Assembly (NCBI GenBank): GCA_016716405.1
Contig: JADJWK010000004.1
Coordinates: 186,001 to 250,000 of the forward strand
Length of the DNA: 64,000 nucleotides
Reading direction: 5' to 3'
Origin: Candidatus Melainabacteria bacterium
Lineage (GTDB): Bacteria; Cyanobacteriota; Vampirovibrionia; Obscuribacterales; Obscuribacteraceae
The notes under the pieces were generated by a model. The model was given only the letters and a program-made list of their open reading frames with translations. It ran no database searches and was not told the origin of the DNA. Positions 31,833-39,703 of the stretch are shown here, piece after piece. Each line of letters starts with the position of its first letter. Position 1 is the stretch's first letter. The translations under genes and the position numbers were made by a program.

Positions 31833-31909
31833 AAGCAAGAGCACATGGAGGCACCCAGGCGGCGCCAGCCGTATCAGGCCTCCATAACGATTATGTGCTC
31901 TTGCTTTTT
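31833..31909 (+). terminator. Long hairpin, possible attenuator before the ABC exporter
   Basis: Perfect 14-bp outer stem (31833-31846 with 31893-31906) and a 7-bp inner stem (31846-31852 with 31878-31884), separated by an 8-nt bulge on the 3' side. The stem runs into TTTTT (31905-31909). The ATPase ribosome site lies 22 nt further on. It could stop transcription or be one of two alternative folds. Confidence 0.6.
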
Positions 31910-31942
31910 GCTGTCTCGACTTTCAGATCAGGAGTAATGGAA

Positions 31943-32692
31943 ATGGTAGAAAACATCGTCAGTATCAACAATCTGCGCAAAGAGTTCGGCAAATTTACCG
32001 CCGTTCACGACCTCAGCTTCGCTGTGAAAAGAGGCGAGATCGTAGGTCTTCTTGGCGCCAACGGTGCCGGCAAGACCACCACTCTCCACATGCTCCTCGG
32101 TCTGACCAGGCCCACCTCCGGCACCATCAGGCTTTTCGGACGGGACATCGAGACCGACCGGGTAGCGATTCTGGAGAGGGTCAATTTCGCCTCGTCCTAC
32201 GTGCATCTGCCCTACAACCTGAAAGTCATGGAGAACCTCATCGTGTTCGGCCATATCTATCAGGTGCGCAATGCCCGGGACAAGATCCTGGAATTGCTCA
32301 GGCTCTTCGAGATCGAGCACCTGGCGAACAAGACTTCAGGCATGCTCTCCTCGGGCGAGCAGACCAGGCTCAACCTCTGCAAGGCGCTCCTCAACGATCC
32401 GGAGCTCCTGGTGCTCGACGAGCCCACCGCCAGCCTCGACCCCGACCTTGCCGACAAGGTCAGGAAAGTGCTCAAGCGTGTCAAGGAAGAGCGGGGCATG
32501 ACCGTGGTCACGACATCGCACAACATGCTCGACGTAGCCGAGCTGTGCGACCGGATCATCTTCATGCACGCCGGCGGCATCGTCGCCGAGGGCTCCTCCG
32601 ATCAGGTCATGGACCGCTTCGGCTCCAAGAGCCTGGAGGACGTCTTTATAACCATCGCTCGACAAAACGAGAAAGAAAAGGTGAGATTATGA
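31943..32692 (+). CDS. ABC transporter ATP-binding protein (ABC-2/drug-export type)
   Basis: 249 aa from the ATG at 31943, with GGAG 8 nt upstream (an ATG at 31937 is too close to it). Walker A GANGAGKTT (38-46, K44), Q-loop region, signature SSGEQ, Walker B ELLVLDEP, D-loop SLDPD and switch His in TTSHNM. The best match by eye is the DrrA/NodI type that pairs with ABC-2 permeases for export of drugs, lipids or polysaccharides. Its stop overlaps the permease start (ATGA). A long leader with a leader-peptide ORF precedes it. Confidence 0.93.
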   Translation: MVENIVSINNLRKEFGKFTAVHDLSFAVKRGEIVGLLGANGAGKTTTLHMLLGLTRPTSGTIRLFGRDIETDRVAILERVNFASSYVHLPYNLKVMENLIVFGHIYQVRNARDKILELLRLFEIEHLANKTSGMLSSGEQTRLNLCKALLNDPELLVLDEPTASLDPDLADKVRKVLKRVKEERGMTVVTTSHNMLDVAELCDRIIFMHAGGIVAEGSSDQVMDRFGSKSLEDVFITIARQNEKEKVRL

Positions 32693-33486
32693 TGAACTGG
32701 AATAGAGTCTACGCGCTTGTCTTGAAGTACATCTTCATCTGCTCGCGCAACACATTCAGGGCCATGGACGTTCTTTTCTGGCCGGTCATGGACCTGCTCG
32801 TATGGGGTTTCGTCACCCTCTACATGCTCAAGGTCAGTAACGCGGTCCCGGGCATGATTACCTTCCTCATCGGAGCCGTAATCATGTGGAACGTCTTCTA
32901 TCGTGCCCAGCAGGTGGTCTGTATCTCGTTTCTCGAGGACCTCTGGTCGAGGAACCTCCTGAACATCTTCACCGCCCCGGTGAGGGTGAGCGAGTTCATC
33001 ACCGCCGGCTATATCCTGGGACTGATGCAGGCGACCATCGTCATGGCGATCCTCTCGACCATCGCCGCAGTGGTCTACAAGTTCAATATGTTCTCTCTCG
33101 GATTCGACGTTGCCCTTTTATTCGGCAACCTCCTGATGATGGGATGGGCACTGGGACTGGTGGCTACTGCGCTGATCGTCAGATGGGGTCCTCAGTCCGA
33201 GGTCCTGGCCTGGGCCATCCCCTTCATCGTGCAGCCGGTATCAGCGGTCTTCTACCCGGTAAGCGTACTGCCCGAGCCGCTCCAGCACATAGCCTGGTGC
33301 GTGCCCGCAGCCCACGTCTTCGAGGGTATGCGAGCCGTCCTCGCCGGAGGCGCCACCGATGTGAGCGGATACGTCCTCAATGCCTTCCTGCTCAACATCC
33401 TCTACCTGCTAGGAGCGGCAGCCATCTTCAAGCTGCTCTTCGACCAGGCTAGAGAGAAGGGACTCCTGGCCAAGTACTGCTCCTAG
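32689..33486 (+). CDS. ABC-2 type transporter permease
   Basis: 265 aa with six predicted transmembrane helices and the ABC-2 pattern: WPVMDLLVWGFVTLYML near the N-terminus, EDLWSRNLLNIFTAPVRVSE as the cytoplasmic coupling segment, and FYPVSVLPEPLQHIAWCVPA before the last helices (the YP...LP motif of ABC-2 permeases). It partners the ATPase encoded directly upstream. Substrate unknown. A GC-rich hairpin follows the stop. Confidence 0.92.
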   Translation: MMNWNRVYALVLKYIFICSRNTFRAMDVLFWPVMDLLVWGFVTLYMLKVSNAVPGMITFLIGAVIMWNVFYRAQQVVCISFLEDLWSRNLLNIFTAPVRVSEFITAGYILGLMQATIVMAILSTIAAVVYKFNMFSLGFDVALLFGNLLMMGWALGLVATALIVRWGPQSEVLAWAIPFIVQPVSAVFYPVSVLPEPLQHIAWCVPAAHVFEGMRAVLAGGATDVSGYVLNAFLLNILYLLGAAAIFKLLFDQAREKGLLAKYCS

Positions 33487-33499
33487 TGAGCAGAGCCCG

Positions 33500-33523
33500 A
33501 AGGGGCGGCGTCCGCCGCCCCTT
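33500..33523 (+). terminator. GC-rich hairpin after the ABC exporter operon
   Basis: Inverted repeat AAGGGGCGGCG / CGCCGCCCCTT 13 nt after the permease stop, followed by a short T run (CTTTCC). A plausible intrinsic terminator with a weak U tract. Confidence 0.65.
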
Positions 33524-33580
33524 TCCGGCCGGTCTGCCGATTGGGTTATACTCTCCTTCTCAAATAAGCGAGGGAAAAAA

Positions 33581-34096
33581 GTGACCACAGCCGAAACCAG
33601 CCAGGATCTCTGCAAGAAGCCCGATCCGACAAAAGAGCACAGGTGGCTCGAAAAACTTCTGGGAGACTGGGCTTTCGAAGCCGAATGCTTCATGGGTCCG
33701 GACCAGCCCCCGATGAAAAGCGGCGGCGAGGAGAGCGTCCGCTCCATGGATGGACTCTGGGTAGTCTCGGAAGGAGTCTGCGATACTCCAGGCGGCGAGA
33801 AGGGTCAGACCCTGATGACCCTGGGCTTCAATCCCGAGTCAGGCCGATATCAAGGCACCTGGATAGGCTCGATGATGAACCACATGTGGATCTATGACGG
33901 CGAGCTCAACGAGGACGAAACGGTATTGACCCTGAATTGCAAAGGTCCATCCTTCACCGATCCGAGCAAATTAGCGAAATACCAGGACATCATCGAAATC
34001 AAAGACGCCGACCACCGCATCCTCAGCTCGCAGGTCCAGACGGACTCTGGCGACTGGATGAAATTCATGACCGCCCACTACCGGCGCAAAGCTTGA
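33581..34096 (+). CDS. DUF1579-family protein
   Basis: 171 aa, GTG start with GAGGG 6 nt upstream; a TATACT-like -10 lies at about 33547. It shows the DUF1579 pattern: HRWLEKLLGDWAFEAECFM, G-x-E-S-V-R-S-M-DGLWVVSE, then LGFNPESGRYQGTWIGSMMN and the C-terminal DWMKFMTAHYRRKA. The family is a small beta-barrel (lipocalin-like) of unknown function, often annotated as polyketide-cyclase or stress related. No signal peptide. Monocistronic. Confidence 0.85.
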   Translation: MTTAETSQDLCKKPDPTKEHRWLEKLLGDWAFEAECFMGPDQPPMKSGGEESVRSMDGLWVVSEGVCDTPGGEKGQTLMTLGFNPESGRYQGTWIGSMMNHMWIYDGELNEDETVLTLNCKGPSFTDPSKLAKYQDIIEIKDADHRILSSQVQTDSGDWMKFMTAHYRRKA

Positions 34097-34175
34097 GCCG
34101 TAAGGCAACTTGCATGGACGAGTATCGAGTCGCAGACGTGATTCAACCCCGGAGATGAGTGATGTCTTTGTTCTT

Positions 34176-34207
34176 CGATGTCACGTGTAACGCGACAGGT
34201 GACATCG
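34176..34207. promoter_or_regulatory. Inverted repeat, possible operator
   Basis: Perfect 9-bp arms CGATGTCAC / GTGACATCG with a 14-nt loop in the 249-nt gap between the DUF1579 gene and the gene at 34346. No T run follows. The half-site TGTCAC...GTGACA resembles regulator operators in general; no regulator can be named. Confidence 0.35.
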
Positions 34208-34345
34208 CAAGATCAGATACTGGTGGGGGCTGAGGTCATGTGGATATATTGATCGGCAAAATCGCGTGATTTGGGACATACACCCTGCCCGGGTTTCTAA
34301 GAGACTAAACTATATGGTCTCAAGCACCCCATCGAGAGTTTTGCC

Positions 34346-34747
34346 ATGGATGATGACCTTGACAAGGCGCTGCAGGTCGACGTTCTAGCCCGTATGCTCA
34401 AAGCCGAGAAGCAGCAAGCCGCCGAGCTCGTGGAGACTCTGGCGAAGATGCTTTCGGCGGCTCTGCCGGAGCACACCACGATAAAAAGAGGCGGTTTCGT
34501 TCTTTCCAAAAATCGCCCGGTCACCGAGCTTTCGGTGGTATTCGAGACAGTGGGCTTCCAGATCTTAAAAAGCAAGCATGGCACCGTAAGCGCCAAAGAG
34601 CAGAAAATCGTCCGGGGTATCGCTCTCAAGAGCTCCGATATCGATCTGGAAAAATGTATCGACAGCATCGTCAGCGAGCTTGCCGGACTTGCCGAGAGCA
34701 ACGCGATAGCCAAGAGCGCTCTCAATAGATTCATCGACGGCAGATAG
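34346..34747 (+). CDS. Hypothetical cytoplasmic protein upstream of the YbjQ-like pair
   Basis: 133 aa, not recognised, no signal peptide or membrane segment. It is helical at both ends (MLKAEKQQAAELVETLAKML; CIDSIVSELAGLAESN) with a central strand region (TTIKRGGFVLSKNRPVTEL). This resembles a small alpha/beta fold. It lies 19 nt upstream of the first YbjQ-like gene, so the three probably form one operon. The ribosome site is weak (GAGAG 10 nt upstream). Confidence 0.7.
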   Translation: MDDDLDKALQVDVLARMLKAEKQQAAELVETLAKMLSAALPEHTTIKRGGFVLSKNRPVTELSVVFETVGFQILKSKHGTVSAKEQKIVRGIALKSSDIDLEKCIDSIVSELAGLAESNAIAKSALNRFIDGR

Positions 34748-34766
34748 AGAAAAGCAGGTATAAATC

Positions 34767-35792
34767 ATGTTCTGGCGGAAGAAAACGGAAAACGAGATCC
34801 GGCAGAGACAACTGCAGGAAGCCTCCCGCAAAGAAATCGAAAGAGGCGGCATTCCGCTTATCGCCCAGGAACGCTTGAAAAAGCATGCCGAATCAGGCAG
34901 CAAATTCTTCACCTCGGACCTTTCCACCCGCGAATTTCTCCTGGCTAAAGACAGGAAGCTCGAGCCCATCGGTCAGGTGATGGGGACGTCCTTTTATAAC
35001 GTCAATCTATTCGCCTCGATGTTCAGGATGAGACTCTCCACCGGCGAGATGAAAGCCTACAGCGAAGCCATGCTCAATGCCCGCAAGCTGGCCGTCAGCC
35101 GCCTCATGGAAGAAGCGAGGCTTCTGGGCGCCTCGGGAGTCATCGGTGTGAAGATCCAGGCTGGTCGCCGCCCCTGGAGCTCGAGCCTGCATGAGTTTAC
35201 CGCCATAGGCACGGCTGTGCGCATCCCGGGCTGGAAGCACGAGCCCTTCGCCTGCGACCTTTCCGGTCAGGAGTTCTGGCAGCTCTACAGCGCCGGCTTC
35301 CGCCCGGTCAATCTGGCTTTCGGAATCTGCTCCTATTATATGTATGTCGACTGGACCACCCAGAGACAGATGTATGCCTGGCTCACCGGCTCCGCCCGGC
35401 AGAATCAGGAGATCAAGCTTTTCACCGAAGGGGTCTATACGGCGAGAAATATCGCCATGGACCGCCTGGAGAAAGACTGCCGGTTCACCAATGCCGACGG
35501 CGTGGTGGGAGTGGAAGTCGATTACGACTTCGAGCGGGTGGAGCTGAACTCGGACAACAGCCAGGCATGGGACATGATCGTCCACTTCAAAGTGCTGGGC
35601 ACAGCAATCATCGAGGATCCCGACCTGATTCATAACGCCATACCCAGACCGAAATTCTGTATCAATCTGAGAGACCAGAAACTGGCATCACCAAAAGGAA
35701 GCCGCTTCAACGAGCTCAATTCCAGGGTCCTGGAGAACATGCCCGAAGAGCTATCTGAGTACTATAAACAACTGCTGGAGGAGAACGAATGA
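34767..35792 (+). CDS. Protein with two YbjQ/heavy-metal-binding-like domains
   Basis: 341 aa. Two copies of a YbjQ (UPF0145) type domain: copy 1 at about 40-160 (FFTSDLSTREFLLAKD, ARKLAVSRLMEEARLLGASG, VIGVKI, AIGTAV), copy 2 at about 165-285 (CDLSGQEFWQLYSAG, ARNIAMDRLEKDC, GVVGVEV, VLGTAI). Single YbjQ proteins have about 105 aa and form pentamers with an unclear role. The doubling is unusual. The end (LNSRVLENMPEELSEYYKQL) is a helical tail. Its stop overlaps the next gene by 4 nt. Metal binding is only the family name; no clear ligand cluster is seen. Confidence 0.85.
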   Translation: MFWRKKTENEIRQRQLQEASRKEIERGGIPLIAQERLKKHAESGSKFFTSDLSTREFLLAKDRKLEPIGQVMGTSFYNVNLFASMFRMRLSTGEMKAYSEAMLNARKLAVSRLMEEARLLGASGVIGVKIQAGRRPWSSSLHEFTAIGTAVRIPGWKHEPFACDLSGQEFWQLYSAGFRPVNLAFGICSYYMYVDWTTQRQMYAWLTGSARQNQEIKLFTEGVYTARNIAMDRLEKDCRFTNADGVVGVEVDYDFERVELNSDNSQAWDMIVHFKVLGTAIIEDPDLIHNAIPRPKFCINLRDQKLASPKGSRFNELNSRVLENMPEELSEYYKQLLEENE

Positions 35793-36610
35793 CCAACTCG
35801 CAAGAGCACCCGGATCTGCCGCCGCACGCCAAAGAGCGCCTGCAGCACATGAAAGGGAAGGGCGGCAAGAGATTGCTTTTCACAAGCGACCTCTCGGTCA
35901 ACGAATTCCTGCTGGTCAAAGAAGCCGGCTTCGAGCCGGCAGGACTGGTGGTAGGCAGCTCGATTTACCATATCGGTTTTCAGATCGCCAATGTCTTCCA
36001 GAACCAGGAGATGGAGGTCCTCACCCAGGCACTCTATCATGCCCGGGAGCTGGCCATGACCAGGATGCAGGAAGAAGCCGAAGAGCTCGACGCCGACGGG
36101 ATAGTGGGGGTGAGGCTCAGGGTCAAGCATATGCCCTGGAATATGGATCTTGCCGAATTCGTCGCTATCGGCACCGCCGTCTATCATCGCGACGGTGACA
36201 AGAAATTCCGGGCTCCCAACGGCAAGCCCTTCACCAGCGATCTGTCCGGTCAGGATTTCTGGACCATGCTCAATGCCGGCTACCGCCCGGTTGGCATGGT
36301 TATGGGAAACTGTGTCTATCACATCGCCCACCAGAACATTAAGCAGTTCTTCGGCACGATCGGCAAAAACATCGAGATGCCCAATTTCACCCAGGGGCTT
36401 TACGATGCCCGGGAGCTGGCCATGGAGAGGATGCAGGCCGAAGCCGAGCATATGCACGCCGAGGGAATAGTCGGGGTCGACATAAAAGAAGGCAATTACG
36501 GCTGGAGCTCCCACATGATCGAGTTTTTCGTCGTGGGCACCGGTATAGTCCCGATCAGAGAAGATCACCATATCCCGACACCGCAACTGGTGCTATCGGT
36601 CAACGACTGA
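35789..36610 (+). CDS. Second protein with two YbjQ-like domains
   Basis: 273 aa, coupled to the upstream paralog by an ATGA overlap. Copy 1 at about 28-135 (LFTSDLSVNEFLLVKEAG, ARELAMTRMQEEAEELDADG, IVGVRL, AIGTAV) and copy 2 at about 145-265 (FTSDLSGQDFWTMLNAGYRP, ARELAMERMQAEAEHMHAEG, IVGVDI, VVGTGI). The two proteins share the SDLS-x-x-(E/D)-F segment in all four copies, so both genes come from one doubled ancestor. Cytoplasmic, function unknown; they probably form mixed oligomers. Confidence 0.85.
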   Translation: MTNSQEHPDLPPHAKERLQHMKGKGGKRLLFTSDLSVNEFLLVKEAGFEPAGLVVGSSIYHIGFQIANVFQNQEMEVLTQALYHARELAMTRMQEEAEELDADGIVGVRLRVKHMPWNMDLAEFVAIGTAVYHRDGDKKFRAPNGKPFTSDLSGQDFWTMLNAGYRPVGMVMGNCVYHIAHQNIKQFFGTIGKNIEMPNFTQGLYDARELAMERMQAEAEHMHAEGIVGVDIKEGNYGWSSHMIEFFVVGTGIVPIREDHHIPTPQLVLSVND

Positions 36611-36640
36611 GTCAGCCTGTATTGGCAATGATGTATTGAC

Positions 36641-36646
36641 TATAAT
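36641..36646 (+). promoter_or_regulatory. -10 element placed for a leaderless mRNA
   Basis: Perfect TATAAT with 7 nt (GTAAGTT) between it and the ATG at 36654. No Shine-Dalgarno lies in this gap, so transcription would begin at the start codon. No good -35 at 17 nt. Confidence 0.55.
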
Positions 36647-36653
36647 GTAAGTT

Positions 36654-37586
36654 ATGAAAGCCAGAAAACCTCTTGCCCCCTGTCTGTTGCCGGTAGCCTT
36701 GCTGCCCGTCGCCGTGCTGGCACTGACGTCCCTGCCCGCCGCCGCTTCGGACTGGGTGGAGGAAGACGATCTGTCAGGCTTCTACCAGCACGGGGTCAAG
36801 AAAGTCATCCCACCGCAGGTCCAGCAGGAAGATCGGATACGCGAGCAATACAGCAGCCGGGATCCCCAGATTCAGAGTCCTCCGGGCGACCCCGCCAGCT
36901 ACGGGCAGATGGGCAGTCAAACAGGCGGCCAAATGGGGGCACCCGGCGGAGCAGGGGCACAGATGGCGGGAGATCCGTCCTACGGCTCGCCTGAAGGGCT
37001 CGATCCGGCCAGCCTCTCGCCCCTGACGGTGCCATACCAGCCGAACGTGCCCGAATCCGGAGCGCCGGGAGCCGAGCCCAGAAAAGGATTCTTCTCGAAA
37101 ATCGGCTCCCTGGGCAAATCCCTGGTCAAGCTCCCGGAAGAGGCCGCCGAAGGGTTGGGCAATACCCTGAGCAATCCTGCTCTCTGGAGCACCGCCGGTG
37201 CTCTTGCCGCCACCGGCGCCAATTCCTATATGAATTACCAGCTCCTCAAGAACAACCCCGGTCTCATGTATGGCGGCTACGGCTATCCCTACGGCTATCC
37301 CTACGGCGGCTACGGCGGAATCGGCGGCTATCCTTATATCGGCGGAGGCTATAACCCCTATTTCGGAAGCGGCGGTCTCGGTCTCTATCCCACCAACAGT
37401 TTCGGCTATGGGCTCAGCCCCTATGGGGGTTATGGAATCGGCGGCTACAACCCCTATGGCGGTTTTGGTGGCTTCGGCGGTTTTGGTGGCTTCGGCGGCA
37501 ATCTCAACAACCTCAACACCGGTCCCGGCATGGGCGGCTTCAACGGCTCCCCGGGCGGCGTGCCGATCAACAGCATCTATCGATAG
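36654..37586 (+). CDS. Exported Gly/Tyr/Pro-rich repeat protein
   Basis: 310 aa. A signal peptide covers about 1-32 (LPVALLPVAVLALTSLPAAAS). The mature N-terminal half is Gln/Gly/Pro-rich with a short helical middle (KGFFSKIGSLGKSLVKLPEE). A hydrophobic patch (about 178-205) precedes a C-terminal GYP/GGYGG/GFGG repeat region, similar to other surface or matrix structural proteins. No catalytic motif. It probably has its own leaderless promoter. It converges with the kinase operon, stop to stop 5 nt apart. Confidence 0.8.
   Translation: MKARKPLAPCLLPVALLPVAVLALTSLPAAASDWVEEDDLSGFYQHGVKKVIPPQVQQEDRIREQYSSRDPQIQSPPGDPASYGQMGSQTGGQMGAPGGAGAQMAGDPSYGSPEGLDPASLSPLTVPYQPNVPESGAPGAEPRKGFFSKIGSLGKSLVKLPEEAAEGLGNTLSNPALWSTAGALAATGANSYMNYQLLKNNPGLMYGGYGYPYGYPYGGYGGIGGYPYIGGGYNPYFGSGGLGLYPTNSFGYGLSPYGGYGIGGYNPYGGFGGFGGFGGFGGNLNNLNTGPGMGGFNGSPGGVPINSIYR
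37273..37500 (+). repeat. Gly/Tyr-coding low-complexity repeats
   Basis: Short in-frame repeats encode GGYGYPYGYPYGGYGG and GFGGFGGFGGFGG; near-exact 12-15-nt units occur at 37285-37320 and 37456-37500. They form the C-terminal part of the exported Gly-rich protein and could vary by slippage. Confidence 0.75.
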
Positions 37587-37591
37587 AGCGA

Positions 37592-39703
37592 TTATTCCTG
37601 TCCGAGAAGCTCAGTAAAGTTGCTCAGTCCATCCAAGCCTTTCCCTTTCTGCCCCAGAGAATTGACTATCTGCAGCCGGCCGGGAGGAAATGCCTGACGG
37701 ATAGCCCCGACAGTCTGCTCGTCGGCTCCGGAAATGGAGTACAAATTGATGGATCGAAGATTCCTCATTCGTCTCAGCTCCAGGAGCGCTTTCGCATTCA
37801 TCCGACAGCCAGTCAGATCGAGTACCGAGACAGGCAGGCCGCTCAGCGAGCGGATATTCTCCGGTCCGACCTCCAGAGTGCTCAGCCTGAGGGACCTCAA
37901 GCCCTTCAGGCGGGCGATTTGATTGATACCGTCAGCAGTGACATCCGTCGCGGCGATAGAGAGGGATGAGAGCGATGGATATTTTTCGATCACGGCTTCC
38001 AGAGCCGTATCATTGAATCCTTTGCAATCATCAACAATTAAGCGCTTCAAGCGAGGCAGCTCGATAGCCTTGAAGCCAGCCTCGGTCAGGCGCTGACCGC
38101 TGAGATCTAGGTGCGAAAGAGATTTCAATCTATTCAGGTAGGGCACCGCCTCATCACCGAGATTCGAGTTCGTCACCTCGAGGCTGATCAGAGGAATTAC
38201 ATCCAGGTTAACCAAACCACCGGCGGTGATGGGACAGGAATCCAGAATTATCCGCTTGGCACCGGAGCCGGAAAGGAGCTTCAAATCGTCGTCAGTGGCT
38301 ACTCTGGACCGATAACCCGAATAGAGGTAATCTCTCAGTCTCTCGAAAACAGCATTGCGCCTCTCTGCAAGGCTCTGCATCTTCGTCTTCTCAGTCTCGA
38401 TATGACTTGAAAGAGTCGCTTTCGAGGGGCTCTCCAGTCGATGAAATATCATGGTGAACGCGAGAGCGCAGGCCAGAAGGAAAAGAGAGCCGGCGACGAA
38501 GATGACCGGACTGACAGTCTGCGCTCTCTCCTCGACTTCCGGCACCGGGGGCTCTCCGTAGAGCAGCCGGTCCAGCTCCGAGGCAAGCTCGCCCATGGAC
38601 TGGAACCGCTTTTCCGGATCTTTGGCGAGGCAACAACGGTAGAGATCATCCACCTCCTCCGGGCATCTATAAGAGAGCGCGTCCACTAGCAAGGGCGCCT
38701 CCTGGCGCGCGTGCAACATTACCGTCTCCAGGGCGGTCTCGCCGGAGAAGGGTGGACGGCCGGCAATGCTCTCGAAGAAGACACAACCGAGAGAGTAGAT
38801 CTCCGAGCGCGCGTCGAAAGCGAGACCGTTGAACTGATCCGGCGCCATATACGAGGGCGTGCCCACCAGGGTCCGTCCCTGCACGACGGTGGACACCTGA
38901 TCCTGACGCGCGGCAGCCAGACCGAAGTCGATCAGCCTTGTGGAAAGGGTGCCATCGCCCCTGTCGATAAGAAGAATATTCTCAGGCTTCAGGTCGCGAT
39001 GAAAAACCCCCTGGCTGTGTGAATACTCGAGAGCCCTGGCGAGCCTGACCAGAAGCAGAAGCGCCGTCTCCAGCTCCAATGGCCCGCTCAGCCGAAGATG
39101 CTCAGCCAGGGTCTGACCCGGGAAATAGTCCATGACCATATAGGGCACACCGCTGGTGGTGACACCGAAGTCGAGTACTTTTACGATGCCGGGATGATCG
39201 AGACGGCTCGTGGCCCGGGCTTCCTCCTGAAACGCCACCGCCGCCTTGGGCTCGAGGAGATTCAAGGTCTTGACCGCTACTTTCTTGCGAAGCAGCCGGT
39301 CCCGGCAGAGATGCACCTGTCCTCCGGCACCCTGACCGAGCAAGGCAAGTGGGGCATAGCGCTCGACCGGGAAGCTTTCGGAGTCGAGAGCGAGCTCCTG
39401 CTCCTCTTCGGTCTCTGTATCCTCAGCCTGAGAGCCGTCCGGAGAATCCGCCGGGACCGGCGCAAGCCCGAGCGGCCGCTTGCAAGCGCAGGCGTCGGCG
39501 CGAAAGACGTATTGCGTGATCGTGCCCTTGCGTCCGGTGCTGATTCGTTTGCCGCAATCACGGCAGAGCTCGACAGCCGGGTCGGTGGCGCTTTTATCCA
39601 TGGCATCGCAGGAGCAGACGCTGATCCACTGCGTGACAAAACCGGCGCTTCTGGAGCCTTTCGGCTTCAAGCAACGAAAACAGATTTCATCAGTCTTTGC
39701 CAT
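37592..39703 (-). CDS. Ser/Thr kinase with N-terminal tandem Cys4 modules, TM and LRR
   Basis: 703 aa from the ATG at 39703 (the earlier start is a TTG), overlapping the upstream kinase gene by 14 nt. Residues 1-76 hold two Cys4 modules, C8-x2-C11 ... C30-x-C32 and C47-x2-C50 ... C72-x-C74, with GFVTQWIS and GTITQYVF as the shared core. An acidic linker follows. The kinase domain (about 115-382) is intact: GQGAGGQVH loop, K145 in VAVK, HRDLKPEN (235-242), DFG (259-261); APE is APD, as in the kinase at 27921. Transmembrane helix about 399-420. Extracytoplasmic LRRs about 480-690 (LISLEVTNSNLGDEAVPYL, LSHLDLSGQRLTEAGFKAI). The C-terminus (LSNFTELLGQE) is shared with the two upstream kinases. 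Confidence 0.93.
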   Translation of the reverse strand: MAKTDEICFRCLKPKGSRSAGFVTQWISVCSCDAMDKSATDPAVELCRDCGKRISTGRKGTITQYVFRADACACKRPLGLAPVPADSPDGSQAEDTETEEEQELALDSESFPVERYAPLALLGQGAGGQVHLCRDRLLRKKVAVKTLNLLEPKAAVAFQEEARATSRLDHPGIVKVLDFGVTTSGVPYMVMDYFPGQTLAEHLRLSGPLELETALLLLVRLARALEYSHSQGVFHRDLKPENILLIDRGDGTLSTRLIDFGLAAARQDQVSTVVQGRTLVGTPSYMAPDQFNGLAFDARSEIYSLGCVFFESIAGRPPFSGETALETVMLHARQEAPLLVDALSYRCPEEVDDLYRCCLAKDPEKRFQSMGELASELDRLLYGEPPVPEVEERAQTVSPVIFVAGSLFLLACALAFTMIFHRLESPSKATLSSHIETEKTKMQSLAERRNAVFERLRDYLYSGYRSRVATDDDLKLLSGSGAKRIILDSCPITAGGLVNLDVIPLISLEVTNSNLGDEAVPYLNRLKSLSHLDLSGQRLTEAGFKAIELPRLKRLIVDDCKGFNDTALEAVIEKYPSLSSLSIAATDVTADGINQIARLKGLRSLRLSTLEVGPENIRSLSGLPVSVLDLTGCRMNAKALLELRRMRNLRSINLYSISGADEQTVGAIRQAFPPGRLQIVNSLGQKGKGLDGLSNFTELLGQE

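Noticed and set aside
36622..36646. TTGGCA as -35 partner of the TATAAT before 36654
   Set aside because: The spacer would be only 13 nt, too short for sigma-70. The -10 is kept, the -35 is not.
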